In this document: in pieces, positions 25,669-35,796 of the stretch | Layout of the letters: every line of letters begins with the position of its first letter | How positions within the stretch are numbered: position 1 is the stretch's first letter | DNA from: Patellaria atrata CBS 101060 | Lineage: Eukaryota > Ascomycota > Dothideomycetes > Patellariales > Patellariaceae | DNA length: 61,698 nt | NCBI GenBank assembly: GCA_010093705.1 | Contig: MU006105.1 | Location: 486,615 to 548,312, forward strand | Direction of reading: 5' to 3' | Position numbers and translations under genes: made by a program | Notes under the pieces: model-generated | What the model saw: the letters and a program-made list of their open reading frames with translations, nothing else | What the model was told of the DNA's origin: nothing | Database searches by the model: none

Positions 25669-26503
25669 CGTCTGGTGGTGAGTGTAGATTTGAGTGGAAG
25701 TTCAGGTGTATAGGCTCGAGTATACCTATGGTAGTTTCGAGTGTATATCTTCGAGTATATATATTTAAAGTCCCAAATAAATAGTTCAGGTTCCAGTATA
25801 AAAATATCTGAATATCCAAAAGAAAAAACTAAATAAAGTGCAAGTATATATAAACCGAGTATACCAAATTCTCAAATGATCATAAAGTCTCTATGTATTC
25901 AGATAAAGTTCTCCCCCTATCCTCCCTTTCCCACCCTTTAACCCGCCCTTACCCTCACCCTTCCACCTCAATCCCCATACCACCACGAGATTTCAAACTC
26001 CTCGCCCTTCCGCCCACCTCACCCACCAATCTCAATTTTCCGAAATCGTACGTCAGCATTCTTAAGCCGCCTTACCACCCCTCAATATCCTATATACAGT
26101 ACAAAGTACATGCTCGGATACTTCATCCTCCCCTTAAGCCGCGCTCGGCTTAATGCGGCTTAACGGCATAAGCATCCATCAACAGGACAACACCGAAAGA
26201 TAATGAAGGGTGTGATACTGTAATACGGTAAAAGAGCGGTAAGGAGAGGGATAGAGACTTCGGGTTATGCTGGAGGTCTTTCTTTTGGTTTTAGGGGGGG
26301 AGGGGATAAGTGTTTGATTTCACGCCGCGGATAGATTCCATATTGCTCTGAACTACTTTTTGGGAATATCTGGATATTTAATTCTCGGATATAAACGTAT
26401 CATCCCTTCTTCGACGAGCTTTAGAGTCTATACTCTGCTATAACCAAATTCTACCGAAATACCCTCAAACTGCCGATATCTGCTTCTAAAATCTACCGCC
26501 ACC
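25669..26503. promoter_or_regulatory. Shared divergent promoter region of HPD and TTC36
   Basis: The 835 bases between the two start codons hold no gene. The HPD side has several GAGTATA/GTATATAT sequences (25715-25860) that could serve as TATA elements on the minus strand. The TTC36 side has a pyrimidine-rich leader before a CCACC-ATG start. That the region serves both genes is inferred from layout. Confidence 0.5.
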
Positions 26504-27277
26504 ATGTCCCCCCCCCTAACCTCAACACCCCAAATCACACCCTTAGACAACCAAACCCTAACCGCAATATTCGACCCCGAATCTGCTTCCTCCGTCCCGA
26601 CGCCAACCATCCTCCCCACCCTCCCCTCAGACCCACACATCCCCCACTCTCTCCTCCAGATGCTCAAAGCGCGCGAAATCGCCGTCATCCGGACCATCGA
26701 ATCCGCCGCCCCCTCAGAAAAACACATGTCCTACCTCCACGCGCGCCAAAGCTTCGAGGACCTAATATCCGCGCACCTGACATACGCCAGCGCGTACAAC
26801 AACCTCGCGCAACTGATCCGATGGCGGTTCGGGGACCGAGGGACCCTAGTCCACCGAGACACGGAGATGGAGAAGGAGGTCGGGAGAGCTATGAACGATG
26901 CGATAGTCGCTTTGAATAAGGCTGTGAAATTGGCGGCGCCGGAGACGCCTACAGCTCCTGTCTCCCCGGCTCAGGCGAGGACCCTGGCGCAAGCGTATAC
27001 CCAGCTTGGTTCTATTTTCTACTCTGCTTTTAAAGATCTGCAGGCGGCGGAGGAGGACGGGGTTACGGTTGTGATAGGAGGTGGAGAGAGGGGTGGAGGG
27101 GAGTGGATGGAGTGGAGGGAAGAGAGGTTCGAGGAGGAGGCTAGTCGGTGCTTTTTTAGGGGTGGGTTGTATGGGAATGAGATTGGGAGGGCGATGGCGG
27201 TGCATACGAATCCGTATGCGAAGTTGTGTGGGAGTATTGTTAAGGAGGCAATGAGGAGGGAGGGGGTACCGGTGTGA
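26504..27277 (+). CDS. TTC36: TTC36-family tetratricopeptide repeat protein
   Basis: An intronless frame of 257 residues. It matches the layout of animal TTC36: an N-terminal LTAIFDPES (animal AIFNPD), a TPR core including YASAYNNLAQLIRWRFGD (animal RASAYNNRAQ), a second TPR-like pair ending LGSIFYSAF, and a C terminus with GNEIGRAMAVHTNPYAKLC (animal NPYAALC). It is longer than the animal protein (about 190 residues) because of an N-terminal linker and a Gly/Glu-rich insert near 185-205. In mammals TTC36 binds chaperones and has been linked to HPD stability in liver. The fungal role is not known; its position next to HPD suggests the same partner. Confidence 0.85.
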   Translation: MSPPLTSTPQITPLDNQTLTAIFDPESASSVPTPTILPTLPSDPHIPHSLLQMLKAREIAVIRTIESAAPSEKHMSYLHARQSFEDLISAHLTYASAYNNLAQLIRWRFGDRGTLVHRDTEMEKEVGRAMNDAIVALNKAVKLAAPETPTAPVSPAQARTLAQAYTQLGSIFYSAFKDLQAAEEDGVTVVIGGGERGGGEWMEWREERFEEEASRCFFRGGLYGNEIGRAMAVHTNPYAKLCGSIVKEAMRREGVPV

Positions 27278-27590
27278 GGATTGCCGAGGTTGGAGGGAGG
27301 TGTTGTCGTGTGATATTGATACTAGGAGCCTGAACGGCTTGAGATAGAGGACCGATTCGTACGACATGTCCAGGAAGAAAGTAGGATGATACCAGTGTTG
27401 ACGAGTCGGTGGAGGAATCTGGTAATGATGCCGTACAGTGCGGTTGGGGGGGATAATAATTTGGCTGCATATCACGATATGGCTTCGTGCAACCTTATAG
27501 CAATATATTTGGGGGAGGGGTAGGACGATGTATTGTTACACCACGCCGTTTTGGTTGTAGATTTAACCAGCTCTTTTGACAACTTCCAGA
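27278..27590. other. Convergent 3' region of TTC36 and TIP41
   Basis: 313 bases hold both 3' untranslated regions. Nothing else seen. Confidence 0.6.
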
Positions 27591-28481
27591 TCACTTGACT
27601 ATCATACGTTCCAGGGTTCCATCGGAGATTTCGATCAATTGAGTAAGTCTATTGGCATCTCTCATGATAGCTGGAATATCTTCCCTAGTCATAGCCAGTT
27701 TCTGCTTGACCACATCGTACTTTTCTTCTCTGGACGTATACTCTCGTATGACTTCTCCTGTTTCAAACTCGATAAACACCCGGGTATCTCGAATCCGGAA
27801 GATGACATCGTCTAGGCGCATGAAGAACCTAGAGAGGAGTAACATCCGGGCTGGCATAACCCTAACTTTGCATGATAGCATTGCGATTCCGTTATCTGCG
27901 AGCTCATCCTCGTATAGCATAACATCGTCGAAGAATAGTATAGGGTCAGGTCGTTTGAGAAGGGCTAGAGGGATGAGAGTTTCGCTAGGTTCGAAGGTAC
28001 TACCGTTGGGTGATGTTACAGTTCCCTTGAAATCAGTGCTGTAGGACCAGTCGAATGGTTTGACGACCTCTTTGATATCTTCGAATTGTTTTTGTCTAGA
28101 TATGGAGATTAGTCTATACAGATAAACAAATCCATACTTTGCAACTTGTGCGCACCTATTTTGTTGCCATTCCTTTGAGTATGAAACCTTAAGCATGGCA
28201 TCACCAGTTTTGTCTACACGATCCAGCGCATCGAATGCATTGAAGTCGATACTCCAACCAGTAGCAGGATGTTCGATGCGAACACAGTTATCGCCAAAAA
28301 TCATCTCAGGAGGAGTAATCTTTAATCTGTCTGTCATCTCTTCTATAGGCCCTGCCTTGAGTATAGGTAGTTTCTGAGTGGTGATTTTGAATCCTGCTTG
28401 AGTGACGGAATTTGTTGCTTCATCTTTGACGGGTAGTGGAGTATCGGCGGGTCCATTGAAGCTTCCATTAGCTGAGGCCAT
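27591..28481 (-). CDS. TIP41: TIP41-like regulator of PP2A-family phosphatases
   Basis: The unspliced frame is 296 codons, but the family has no counterpart for 20 residues between EWQQNR and QKQFEDIKEVVKPFDW. These correspond to an intron at 28155-28096 (GTGCGC...CTAATC...CTAG), 60 bases long and without a stop, so the spliced protein is 276 residues (exons 28481-28156 and 28095-27591). Hallmarks are WSIDFNAFDAL, VKPFDWSYSTDFKGT, ILFFDDVMLYEDELADNG and RFFMRLDDVIFRIRDTR. Tip41 binds Tap42 and type 2A phosphatases and acts in TORC1 nutrient signalling. It diverges from IPL1 with 347 bases between starts. Confidence 0.93.
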   Translation of the reverse strand: MASANGSFNGPADTPLPVKDEATNSVTQAGFKITTQKLPILKAGPIEEMTDRLKITPPEMIFGDNCVRIEHPATGWSIDFNAFDALDRVDKTGDAMLKVSYSKEWQQNRCAQVAKYGFVYLYRLISISRQKQFEDIKEVVKPFDWSYSTDFKGTVTSPNGSTFEPSETLIPLALLKRPDPILFFDDVMLYEDELADNGIAMLSCKVRVMPARMLLLSRFFMRLDDVIFRIRDTRVFIEFETGEVIREYTSREEKYDVVKQKLAMTREDIPAIMRDANRLTQLIEISDGTLERMIVK

Positions 28482-28828
28482 AATTGTAATCGATTTGCTG
28501 TCGTCTTGAATGTTTGAAATACAATATCGACGTATTTAACTGCGGAGTGCTTTTAGGTGGAGGGCGTGGAGGGGCAACTCTAGGCGCATGAATCGCGGAT
28601 TGTTGCTGTGCGGAATTTCCCTAGCAACGGCCCTAAACAATCCTAAGACCATCAAACACTCGAAACCCCAAACTCTACAGGACGAAGGACAAACAACCTA
28701 AAATTCTTCAACTCCCGGATTCTGGACTTGTCTTTTCGCGTTTTCTAATTCTTATCTATTTGCATTGTGCTTCTCTCGTATCTTCTTCTTTTTCCACGAC
28801 TTTGATCTTCGCGTCTTCAGCAATCACC
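28482..28828. promoter_or_regulatory. Divergent promoter of TIP41 and IPL1 with an E2F/MBF-like site
   Basis: 347 bases without a gene. TTTTCGCG at 28733-28740, 89 bases before the IPL1 start, resembles the CGCGAAA core bound by SBF/MBF/E2F regulators of cell-cycle genes. A single short match is weak evidence. Confidence 0.35.
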
Positions 28829-30123
28829 ATGGACACTCAGAATCTCGAAGCCGCTTTCGAGCGCACTACGCTTAATGATGAAAATGGGTACCAGTATGCG
28901 CATAATTCTAAAGTGAGCCTCCCAATCAATCTCTGATATACCCTATACTGATGATTTTGAAGGCCTCTCTCTCCACTGCAATGTCCATTGCAGGCCTCGG
29001 AGCATCTACCAACGCCAACAGAATGAAGCTTCCACTTCAAAAGCTACAGAATGGTGCAACAATAAAGATAGCAAATGCCACAGCTACTGTCACAAAAGTA
29101 ACTCTTCCATCTCAAGCAGCTCAAAGGGATCAAAGCTCCACCTCCCGTTCTTCAGATGAGAACTCTCAGCGCACCTCGGATGCACTCATCCGCCAACCTT
29201 CAGCTCCAAAACAATTCCACTTGGGTATGTTCGAGATTGGAAAACCCTTGGGTAAGGGTAAATTTGGCCGTGTTTACCTGGCCAAGGAGCGTTCATCCGG
29301 ATTCGTATGCGCTCTGAAAGTCCTCCATAAACATGAACTCCAAGTGGGCAAAGTCGAGAAGCAAGTACGCCGAGAGATTGAAATTCAATCCAACCTCGCG
29401 CACCCAAACATCCTCCGTCTCTTCGGTCACTTCCATGACTCTAAACGTATCTTCCTCATCCTGGAGTTTGCAGGAAAGGGCGAGTTGTACAAGCACCTGC
29501 GTCGGGAGCAAAAGTTCCCAGAGTGGAAAGCAGCCCAGTTCGTCGCGCAAATGGCGGCCGCTCTCAAGTATCTGCACAAGAAACATGTCATTCATCGTGA
29601 CATCAAACCCGAGAATATTCTTGTCGGCATTCATGGAGAAATAAAGCTCTCTGATTTCGGATGGTCGGTACATGCTCCTAACAACCGACGTGCGACTATG
29701 TGCGGTACCCTTGACTATCTCCCTCCGGAAATGATCAAGCCGGGCTCCGACGACAACACATACAATGAGAAGGTCGATCTTTGGAGCTTGGGAGTGCTGA
29801 CGTATGAATTTTTGGTTGGTGAAGCTCCTTTCGAGGATACTCCCGTTATGACCCAGAGAAGGATTGCGAGGGGAGATATGACCATCCCGTCGTTTGTGAG
29901 TCCGGAGGCGAGGGATTTAATTAAGAGGGTAAGTCGTTGACAGCAGTTTACGTAGAATATCATGGACGCTAACGTAACCTAGTTACTGGTCCTGGATCCC
30001 GAGAAGCGGCTACCGCTTGATCAGGTACAGCAGCATCCGTGGATCATTAAGCACTGTGTCAAGGGCGAGAGGGCGACTGAAAGGGCTTCGGGAACGAAGT
30101 CGAGGAATGCTCTTGAGGAATAG
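28829..30123 (+). CDS. IPL1: Aurora kinase
   Basis: Three exons (28829-28912, 28963-29928, 29983-30123) encode 396 residues. After a Ser/Thr-rich N-terminal arm of about 110 residues comes the kinase domain: glycine loop [11 protein letters not shown] near 125, ALKVLHK lysine, [10 protein letters not shown] near 240, DFGWSVHAP near 260, and the Aurora activation loop [16 protein letters not shown]. The last exon gives [21 protein letters not shown]. Filamentous ascomycetes usually have one Aurora, doing the Aurora B/Ipl1 job in the chromosomal passenger complex, where it corrects kinetochore attachment. Introns are 50 and 54 bases and keep frame. Confidence 0.95.
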
Positions 30124-30378
30124 ATTTTGTGCAATTTCGGATCGGATCATTTGGAACGTAATGCATAATGAAGACGGGAGTCAAAGGACTTATAGGTATC
30201 GGCGTGAACGGCGTTTGTACCAAGCAGCTGTTTTACATTCAGCATTGGATGGAGTTGGGTTGGGATGATCTAGTACAATACACCGAAATCAAAATAACGC
30301 CGTCGCTATGCTGCAGACAAAAGTCCCTGACACGCCCATATACATCTCCCCTCCAACACCTGAACTGCTTCTAGGGTA

Positions 30379-31255
30379 TCATCGATAAATCTCATCAAAA
30401 GGTCTCGTATCACCAAAACAACTATCCCAAACCTCATTCACCAGCTTCGCAGCATGCACATCATCCCTAACCCCTGGTCTAGCCAGCAGCGAAATCGCCG
30501 CCCTCCGCTTCACGCACGTCTGCAGATGCGACGAAAGCTTCCACTGACCTTTCGTGAAGAACTCCCGCGTGAATCTACACTCGCCCGATAACGTAGACGC
30601 CCTTATCTACATCGACAATCAGTCCCTCCCCTCAAGCGACCGTCATGGTCAGGTGTAGGGCTGGTTGGGCAACTCACCTCCGTGCAGGCCTGGTGTCGGA
30701 GATTCCACCGCTCCACTTTGAACCGCAGGTGGTCGTACGCGTGGACCATCTCGTGCGCGATCGTGTCCTCCATCTCCCCGCGCGCTTTTATCTTATTCGC
30801 GCACAGGAGGATCCCGTAGTCTTCGCTGAAGCCGCCTTTTTTGTGCGTGGGGCAGCGGCGGCAGCGTATGTTTGTGGGGTTCAGGTCGCCGCCGAGGAGG
30901 GCGATTTGTTGTTGCATGAATGTGACGATTGGGCCTGTGGATAGCCAAATGGGTCGGTTAGATGTGTGTGTGAGGGGAGAGGGATATTGGGGGAAGTTAT
31001 ACTGTTTTTGAGAAGCCAGTCTCGGTCGCTCTCGCATCTTTTGCAGTCTTGTTCGACTTTTAGTGTATCGCGTGCTTCTAGATATTTCATAGCATCGTCG
31101 TATGAGAGGGTCCCGGCTACGGCTTTGAAAAAGTTCTTCCAGCTGTAGGCGGAGAAATCGGGTTCGGGGGTGGTATTTTCTGCGCCGGTGGAGGGGATGA
31201 TGGAGGGAGGTGGATTGCGCGCCTTGTTGTCGTCTGGTTCTACCATTATTGCCAA
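30379..31255 (-). CDS. ATP23: Mitochondrial inner-membrane metalloprotease and chaperone ATP23
   Basis: Three exons (31255-31003, 30934-30678, 30606-30379) give 245 residues; a second ATG at 31246 would give 242. The zinc site is HEMVH in [15 protein letters not shown]. Conserved cysteines occur in CKRC, IRCRRCP and ILLCANKI, and the end has [20 protein letters not shown] and [19 protein letters not shown]. Atp23 sits in the intermembrane space, processes the Atp6 precursor where that is needed, and helps assemble the ATP synthase Fo part. It is convergent with IPL1 (255 bases between stops) and divergent from PRO1. Confidence 0.95.
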
Positions 31256-31531
31256 TGCGAGAATATAGAGTTAGATGAAAAGTTAGACGAGAGGAATATG
31301 CGTCGATTCGAACAATGTAGTGGTTTTGCGCCCTCCCGATCATTGACGTGTGAAGGCGGTGGATATAAATTTCCTACTTGGGTTTGGGGAACTTTTTTTT
31401 GACCCACGCCGACTCCACAACTCCACAACAACCACATAGGACTGTTGTATCTGAGGGAATATAAGAATATGATGAACCTCGCAAAATGGTTAGTTATTAT
31501 ACAAGTTCAATTGAGTTTCTAGGAAGCTAAT
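31256..31531. promoter_or_regulatory. Short divergent promoter of ATP23 and PRO1
   Basis: 276 bases between the two start codons; no known element picked out. Confidence 0.4.
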
Positions 31532-32973
31532 ATGGTCGTCAAAATGAAGAAACACCTCACAATTGTCATCAAGCTTGGTAAAGTATTGCCTGTACTACAT
31601 GTTCTCTACAACTCCAATTGTGCATGTGCTAATGGCATAAAGGTACAAGCTCTATCGTCGATGAAAATTCCCACGAACCTCTCCTCTCAATCCTCTCTGT
31701 TATCGTCGAGACTGCCGTGAAGCTGCACAAAGATGGACACAAAGTCGTTCTCGTCTCCTCTGGCGCCATTGGTATGGCACTAGGCCAGATGAACCTCGAC
31801 AGAAGACCAAAACACCTCCCCAAGGTTCAAGCATTAGCAGCGATAGGACAATGCCGTCTCATGAGTCTCTGGGACCAGTTATTCGGCCATCGAAAACAGC
31901 CGGTTGCTCAAATTCTGCTCACGAGGAACGACATTGCGGATAGAACACAATACCTCAACGCCCAAAACACATTCATTGAGCTCCTAAACATGGGCGTCAT
32001 TCCCATAGTGAACGAAAACGATACCCTTGCCGTCACTGAGATCAAGTTTGGCGACAACGACACTCTATCCGCCATAACGGCCGCCATGGTGCAAGCAGAT
32101 TACCTCTTCCTAATGACTGACGTCGACTGTCTCTACGACACTAACCCGCGCTCCAACCCAGACGCCAAAGCAATTGAAGTCGTCGACGACATATCCTCCC
32201 TCACAGCCGACGTCTCCAGCGCCGGCTCCGCCCTCGGCACCGGCGGCATGAGTACCAAAATCGTCGCCGCCCGTCTCGCAACCTCCGCCGGCGTAACAAC
32301 AGTGATAACCCGGTCCTCCAAACCCGGCAACATCGCCGCTATAGTCGAGTATGCCGAAGCCCAAAAAGCAGCCGCGCCCGGCCTAGCCACACCGGACGAT
32401 TCCCTCGCCAGCTCCACCGCCTCCCTAGAACTAGCCACCGTATCTTCCTCCCGCCCCCCGCTCTCCCGCAGCACCAGCCGCGCAACCACCCTCCAAAATC
32501 CCCCACTGCATACCCGGTTTTTACCCGCCCCGCGCCCGATACGCGACCGCTACTTCTGGCTCCTTCACGGCCTCGCACCCCACGGCAGCATCTACATCGA
32601 CGAAGGCGCGCACCGGGCCCTCTCCAACAAAGCCGGCCTCCTCCCCGTCGGCATCGTAGACGTCGAAGGCACCTTCGCGCAGCAAGAGAGCGTGCGCATC
32701 TTCGTCGTCCGCCGCCTCCCCCCAGCGGAAAAGCACCAACCGTTTGCGTACGAGACTGATCCCGCGCCGAGGGAGGTCGGCAGGGCACTGGTTAATTACA
32801 GCGCCGCGGAGATCAGGCGGATCAGGGGTCTGAGGAGTAGTGAGATTATTAAAGTGCTGGGCTATGCGGATAGCGAGTATGTCGCGCTGAGGGAGAATGT
32901 AGCGTTTTTTGGGGGCCAGAGGAGTAGGCCGCCGACGCCGGGGGTTGGTTCCACGGGGGGTGAGTTGATGTAG
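31532..32973 (+). CDS. PRO1: Glutamate 5-kinase with PUA domain
   Basis: Two exons (31532-31577 and 31643-32973) code for 458 residues. Gamma-glutamyl kinase catalyses the first step of proline synthesis. The amino-acid-kinase fold shows in the start (LTIVIKLGTSSIVDE), VLVSSGAIGMALGQM, IPIVNENDTLAVTEIKFGDND, LMTDVDCLYDTNP and GTGGMSTKIVAA. A Ser/Pro-rich linker (about 240-285) leads to a C-terminal PUA domain (AHRALSNKAGLLPVGIVDVEG, GRALVNYSAAEIRRIRG). The linker is longer than in bacteria. The small first exon restores the phosphate loop, so the ATG at 31532 is preferred over the later in-frame ATG at 31717. Confidence 0.95.
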
Positions 32974-34248
32974 GGGGAGTACTGAGGATGGGGTTTGATG
33001 GGAGGGGGGGAATATGGGCGTTGGGTAGATGGGTTGGTGTTCCGTGTTTCTAGGGTAGATGGGTAGATGGTTATTATTATTTCGTCGTTAATAGCTGATT
33101 CCTGAGTGAATTAAAGTGAGGGAGTCGCTGTACTGCGAATGCCGCACCGAGGAGGTCCTGTACCTAGAACCTCCGTTCAGTTCATCAAGCTTCTATTGAT
33201 GAAGACCCTACCTCATTTCGTGCTTATTGAAGTTTATAGAGTTGTCCTAACGTCGTATCTGCTTATGGCCTCGCTTCTGAACCATTTCATCTATCAGGGA
33301 ATATACCCTCACATCTCCCACACTGTTTCATGAATTCTTCACGTTACGAATATAGGGTTCATAGATATGTGTGCGAAATGCGGTTAGAGATAGATTTCAA
33401 CTATAGAGTAGGATCGCAATCACAATCGAAACGGGGAATATCGGAGAGACAAACACAGATCCGGTTTCGTGGTGTGTACTCAGCTAGTCACGAGAGTTGA
33501 TCTGATTCGATAGAAGGGAGTGGTATGGAATTTCTTTGATAGGACGGGATAGCGGACTGAATGAGGGAGCTGAAATGAGGGATATTTGTTCGGGAAAGAT
33601 GATTGAAGTTGGAGTTGAAGATTGTTGTAATAGATACGGCGGAGGAAGTTTGGAGGGGAATACTGAGTGATACTGCGAATAATGTGGGAATTTGGGATGT
33701 TAGAATGAACGTTGGTAAAGATAAAATTATAATAGATAAATATAGTAGTCAAAAGTTTAGGTAGACAAACTTAAGGACGAGAAAAGACTGAATGGATACC
33801 CAATATAAACACTAAAGACGAAAGTTGATATCAAGTTTAATTGAAAAGTCTCTATAGAGACTATTTACTGAAGTAGGGAATTAAGGCGTAAGAAATGAAA
33901 GAAACACGGAGGAGCGATATTAAAAGAATATACTAAGGTATAATGAGGAAAGTAAAATAAAACCGCTATCAAGAATATAAGAGGATAATATTAAAGGGAA
34001 TAATAATAAAGTAAAAAGAAACGGAAAAGTTAGTAGCACGGATAATAGAGAGAGTATAGTAGATTTTATTAGAGAATTAAATAGCGAGATCCTAAAAAAA
34101 TTGACTAAAAGATAAAATATAAGATACGATAAGTATACGCGTTAGAGAATATAATTAGCGTAAAGTTTACACTTCGAGTAAGAGATATATAGAGAAGCGC
34201 AATAAGTTAGAGATTCCGAGTTAAGAGATAAGGTTCGAGAAACGCAAG
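32974..34248. other. PRO1 3' region grading into AT-rich, gene-free sequence
   Basis: From about 33700 the plus strand becomes strongly purine- and A-rich with stops in all frames, as in RIP-degraded repeats. No protein family can be read. The same kind of sequence continues between and after the LTRs to about 36110. Confidence 0.55.
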
Positions 34249-34763
34249 TGTTACAACGGGAGTCTATACTTATCGAGATAGAATAGGATAAGTCTAGAAA
34301 CGCGCCTGGCTTCTCACTTAACGTGGTCAACCACTGGGGTAGGTTTGGCAAAGTGATAGGATACGTATAACAAAGGCACTTCAAGTTGACGATACAACTT
34401 GCTGACTCCTTGACTTCGGGTAATGCTCACAATGAGACAAGACGTACCGTATGGAAACAGCGTAACAAATGAAGTCAAGTTCAAAACCGTAACATCCAAA
34501 TCTATGGGTAAGATTGATGGTAAGAATAACTACGAAGAACTTAAATACATGAGGGAAAGACCGTCCTTAAATATTTCTATCCTCTATAGTTCAATTTAGT
34601 CGTTTCGCACCTTTGGACGTGCTGGACGTAGAACCCCTTCTACGTCCACAACGTCCACGTCACGTGATTCCTGTATCACCGTTTCCCCCACAGTTGTGCC
34701 GTATGGTCCTCCCATGTCCCCCACTTGCTAACGACATGCTTCCAACGATTTGTGGCCGTAACA
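34249..34763 (-). mobile_element. Solo LTR C (515 bp), reverse orientation
   Basis: In reverse orientation it starts TGTTACGGCCAC and ends TCCCGTTGTAACA, giving TGTTAC...GTAACA ends. The flanks are GCAAG (34244-34248) and ATAAG (34764-34768), which fit a 5-base target duplication changed by one G-to-A and one C-to-T. Its 34249-34590 part is closely matched, inverted, at 35215-35551. Confidence 0.8.
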
Positions 34764-34928
34764 ATAAGTGAGAGACACGTCGAGTGAAGGGATAGAGCTA
34801 AATAAGTTTCAACTGAAAGGCAATATAAAAGACGGAAACGAGACGGTTCTAGAAAGAGATAGACTTAAAGAGGTATATAGAGAGAATATATATAGAGAAA
34901 AGGCGTGTAGAGAGAATATCCGGAAAAG

Positions 34929-35551
34929 TGTTACGGCCACAAGTTATAGGAACATGTAGTCAACGAGTGAGGGGAAGGAAGAAAGACCACTCGGGGGAAC
35001 TGCGGGTGACACTGGCGACTAGGGTCACGTGACCTGGACGTTCGGACGCGTTGGTCGTATGGTCGCAAGGGGAACGGCCAAACAACCCAAACGACCAAGC
35101 GACCAGGAGAATGGACGTTTGGATGCGTTGGTCGTACGGTCGTAAGTAGAACGACCGAACGACCAAAACGACCGAACGACCAAAACGACCAAACGACCAC
35201 CAAATTAAACTATGAAGGAAGAGGAATATTTAAGGACGGTCTTTCCCTCATATATTTAGATTCTTCGTAGTTATTCTTACCATCAATCTTACCTATAGAT
35301 TTGGATGTTACGGTTTTGAACTTAACTTCACTTATTACGCTGTTTCCATACAGTACGTCTTGTCTCATTATAAGCATTACCTGAAGTCAAGGAGTCAGCA
35401 AGTTGTATCGTCAACTTGAAGTGCCTTTGTTATACGTATCCTATCACTTTGCCAAACCTACCCCAGTGGTTGACCACGTTAAGTGAGAAGCCAGGCGCGT
35501 TTCTAGACTTATCCTATTCTATCTCGATAAGTGTAGACTCCCGTTATAATA
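34929..35551 (+). mobile_element. Solo LTR D (623 bp), inverted relative to LTR C, target duplication AAAAG
   Basis: It starts TGTTACGGCCAC and ends CCCGTTATAATA, a decayed form of the other copy's GTTGTAACA end. It is flanked by AAAAG on both sides (34924-34928 and 35552-35556). Compared with LTR C nearly all substitutions in the well-matched part are G-to-A or C-to-T on this copy. It is about 108 bases longer because of a duplicated segment and an array of AACGACC units at about 35140-35205. Confidence 0.85.
35140..35205 (+). repeat. Short tandem array of AACGACC/AAACGACC units inside LTR D
   Basis: At least six head-to-tail units of 7-9 bases (ACGACCGAACGACCAAAACG and following). LTR C lacks the array. 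Confidence 0.75.
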
Positions 35552-35564
35552 AAAAGAGGATAGG

Positions 35565-35796
35565 TGTAAGGGCTTTGTCACGGATCCAGACTCGTGGCAC
35601 AAGCAAGGATATAGAATACGAGGACAGTAGATCATCAGATAAGATATTAGCTAGTGGCTTGGCACGATCATAATCCACTTGTCGGATCGTGCCTCGCGAT
35701 CTATCTTGATACTCTTTGCGTGTTACTTTCGTAGCTAATTAACTAGTTACTATTACTTTGACCCTATCTTTGATTACTTGTGAACAAGCCCTTACA
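35565..35796. mobile_element. 232-bp element with 17-base imperfect inverted ends (solo LTR or MITE)
   Basis: It starts TGTAAGGGCTTTGTCAC and ends GTGAACAAGCCCTTACA; the two ends are inverted copies apart from two positions. An inner hairpin (GGCACGATC...GATCGTGCC) lies at about 35661-35693. The TG...CA ends suit an LTR; the length suits a MITE. A direct repeat, AAAAGAGGATA, lies at both borders (35552-35562 and 35796-35806) but does not abut the ends as a simple 5-base duplication would, so the class is open. Confidence 0.5.

Noticed and set aside
26846-27475. 209-codon minus-strand open frame
   Set aside because: Antisense to the TTC36 homologue and extends past it; His/Pro-rich with no motif.
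34142-35673. Two frames sharing the start MKCLCYTYPITLPNLP, at first taken for a duplicated gene
   Set aside because: Both lie in the arms of the inverted solo LTRs C and D, so the shared peptide is a by-product of the repeat.
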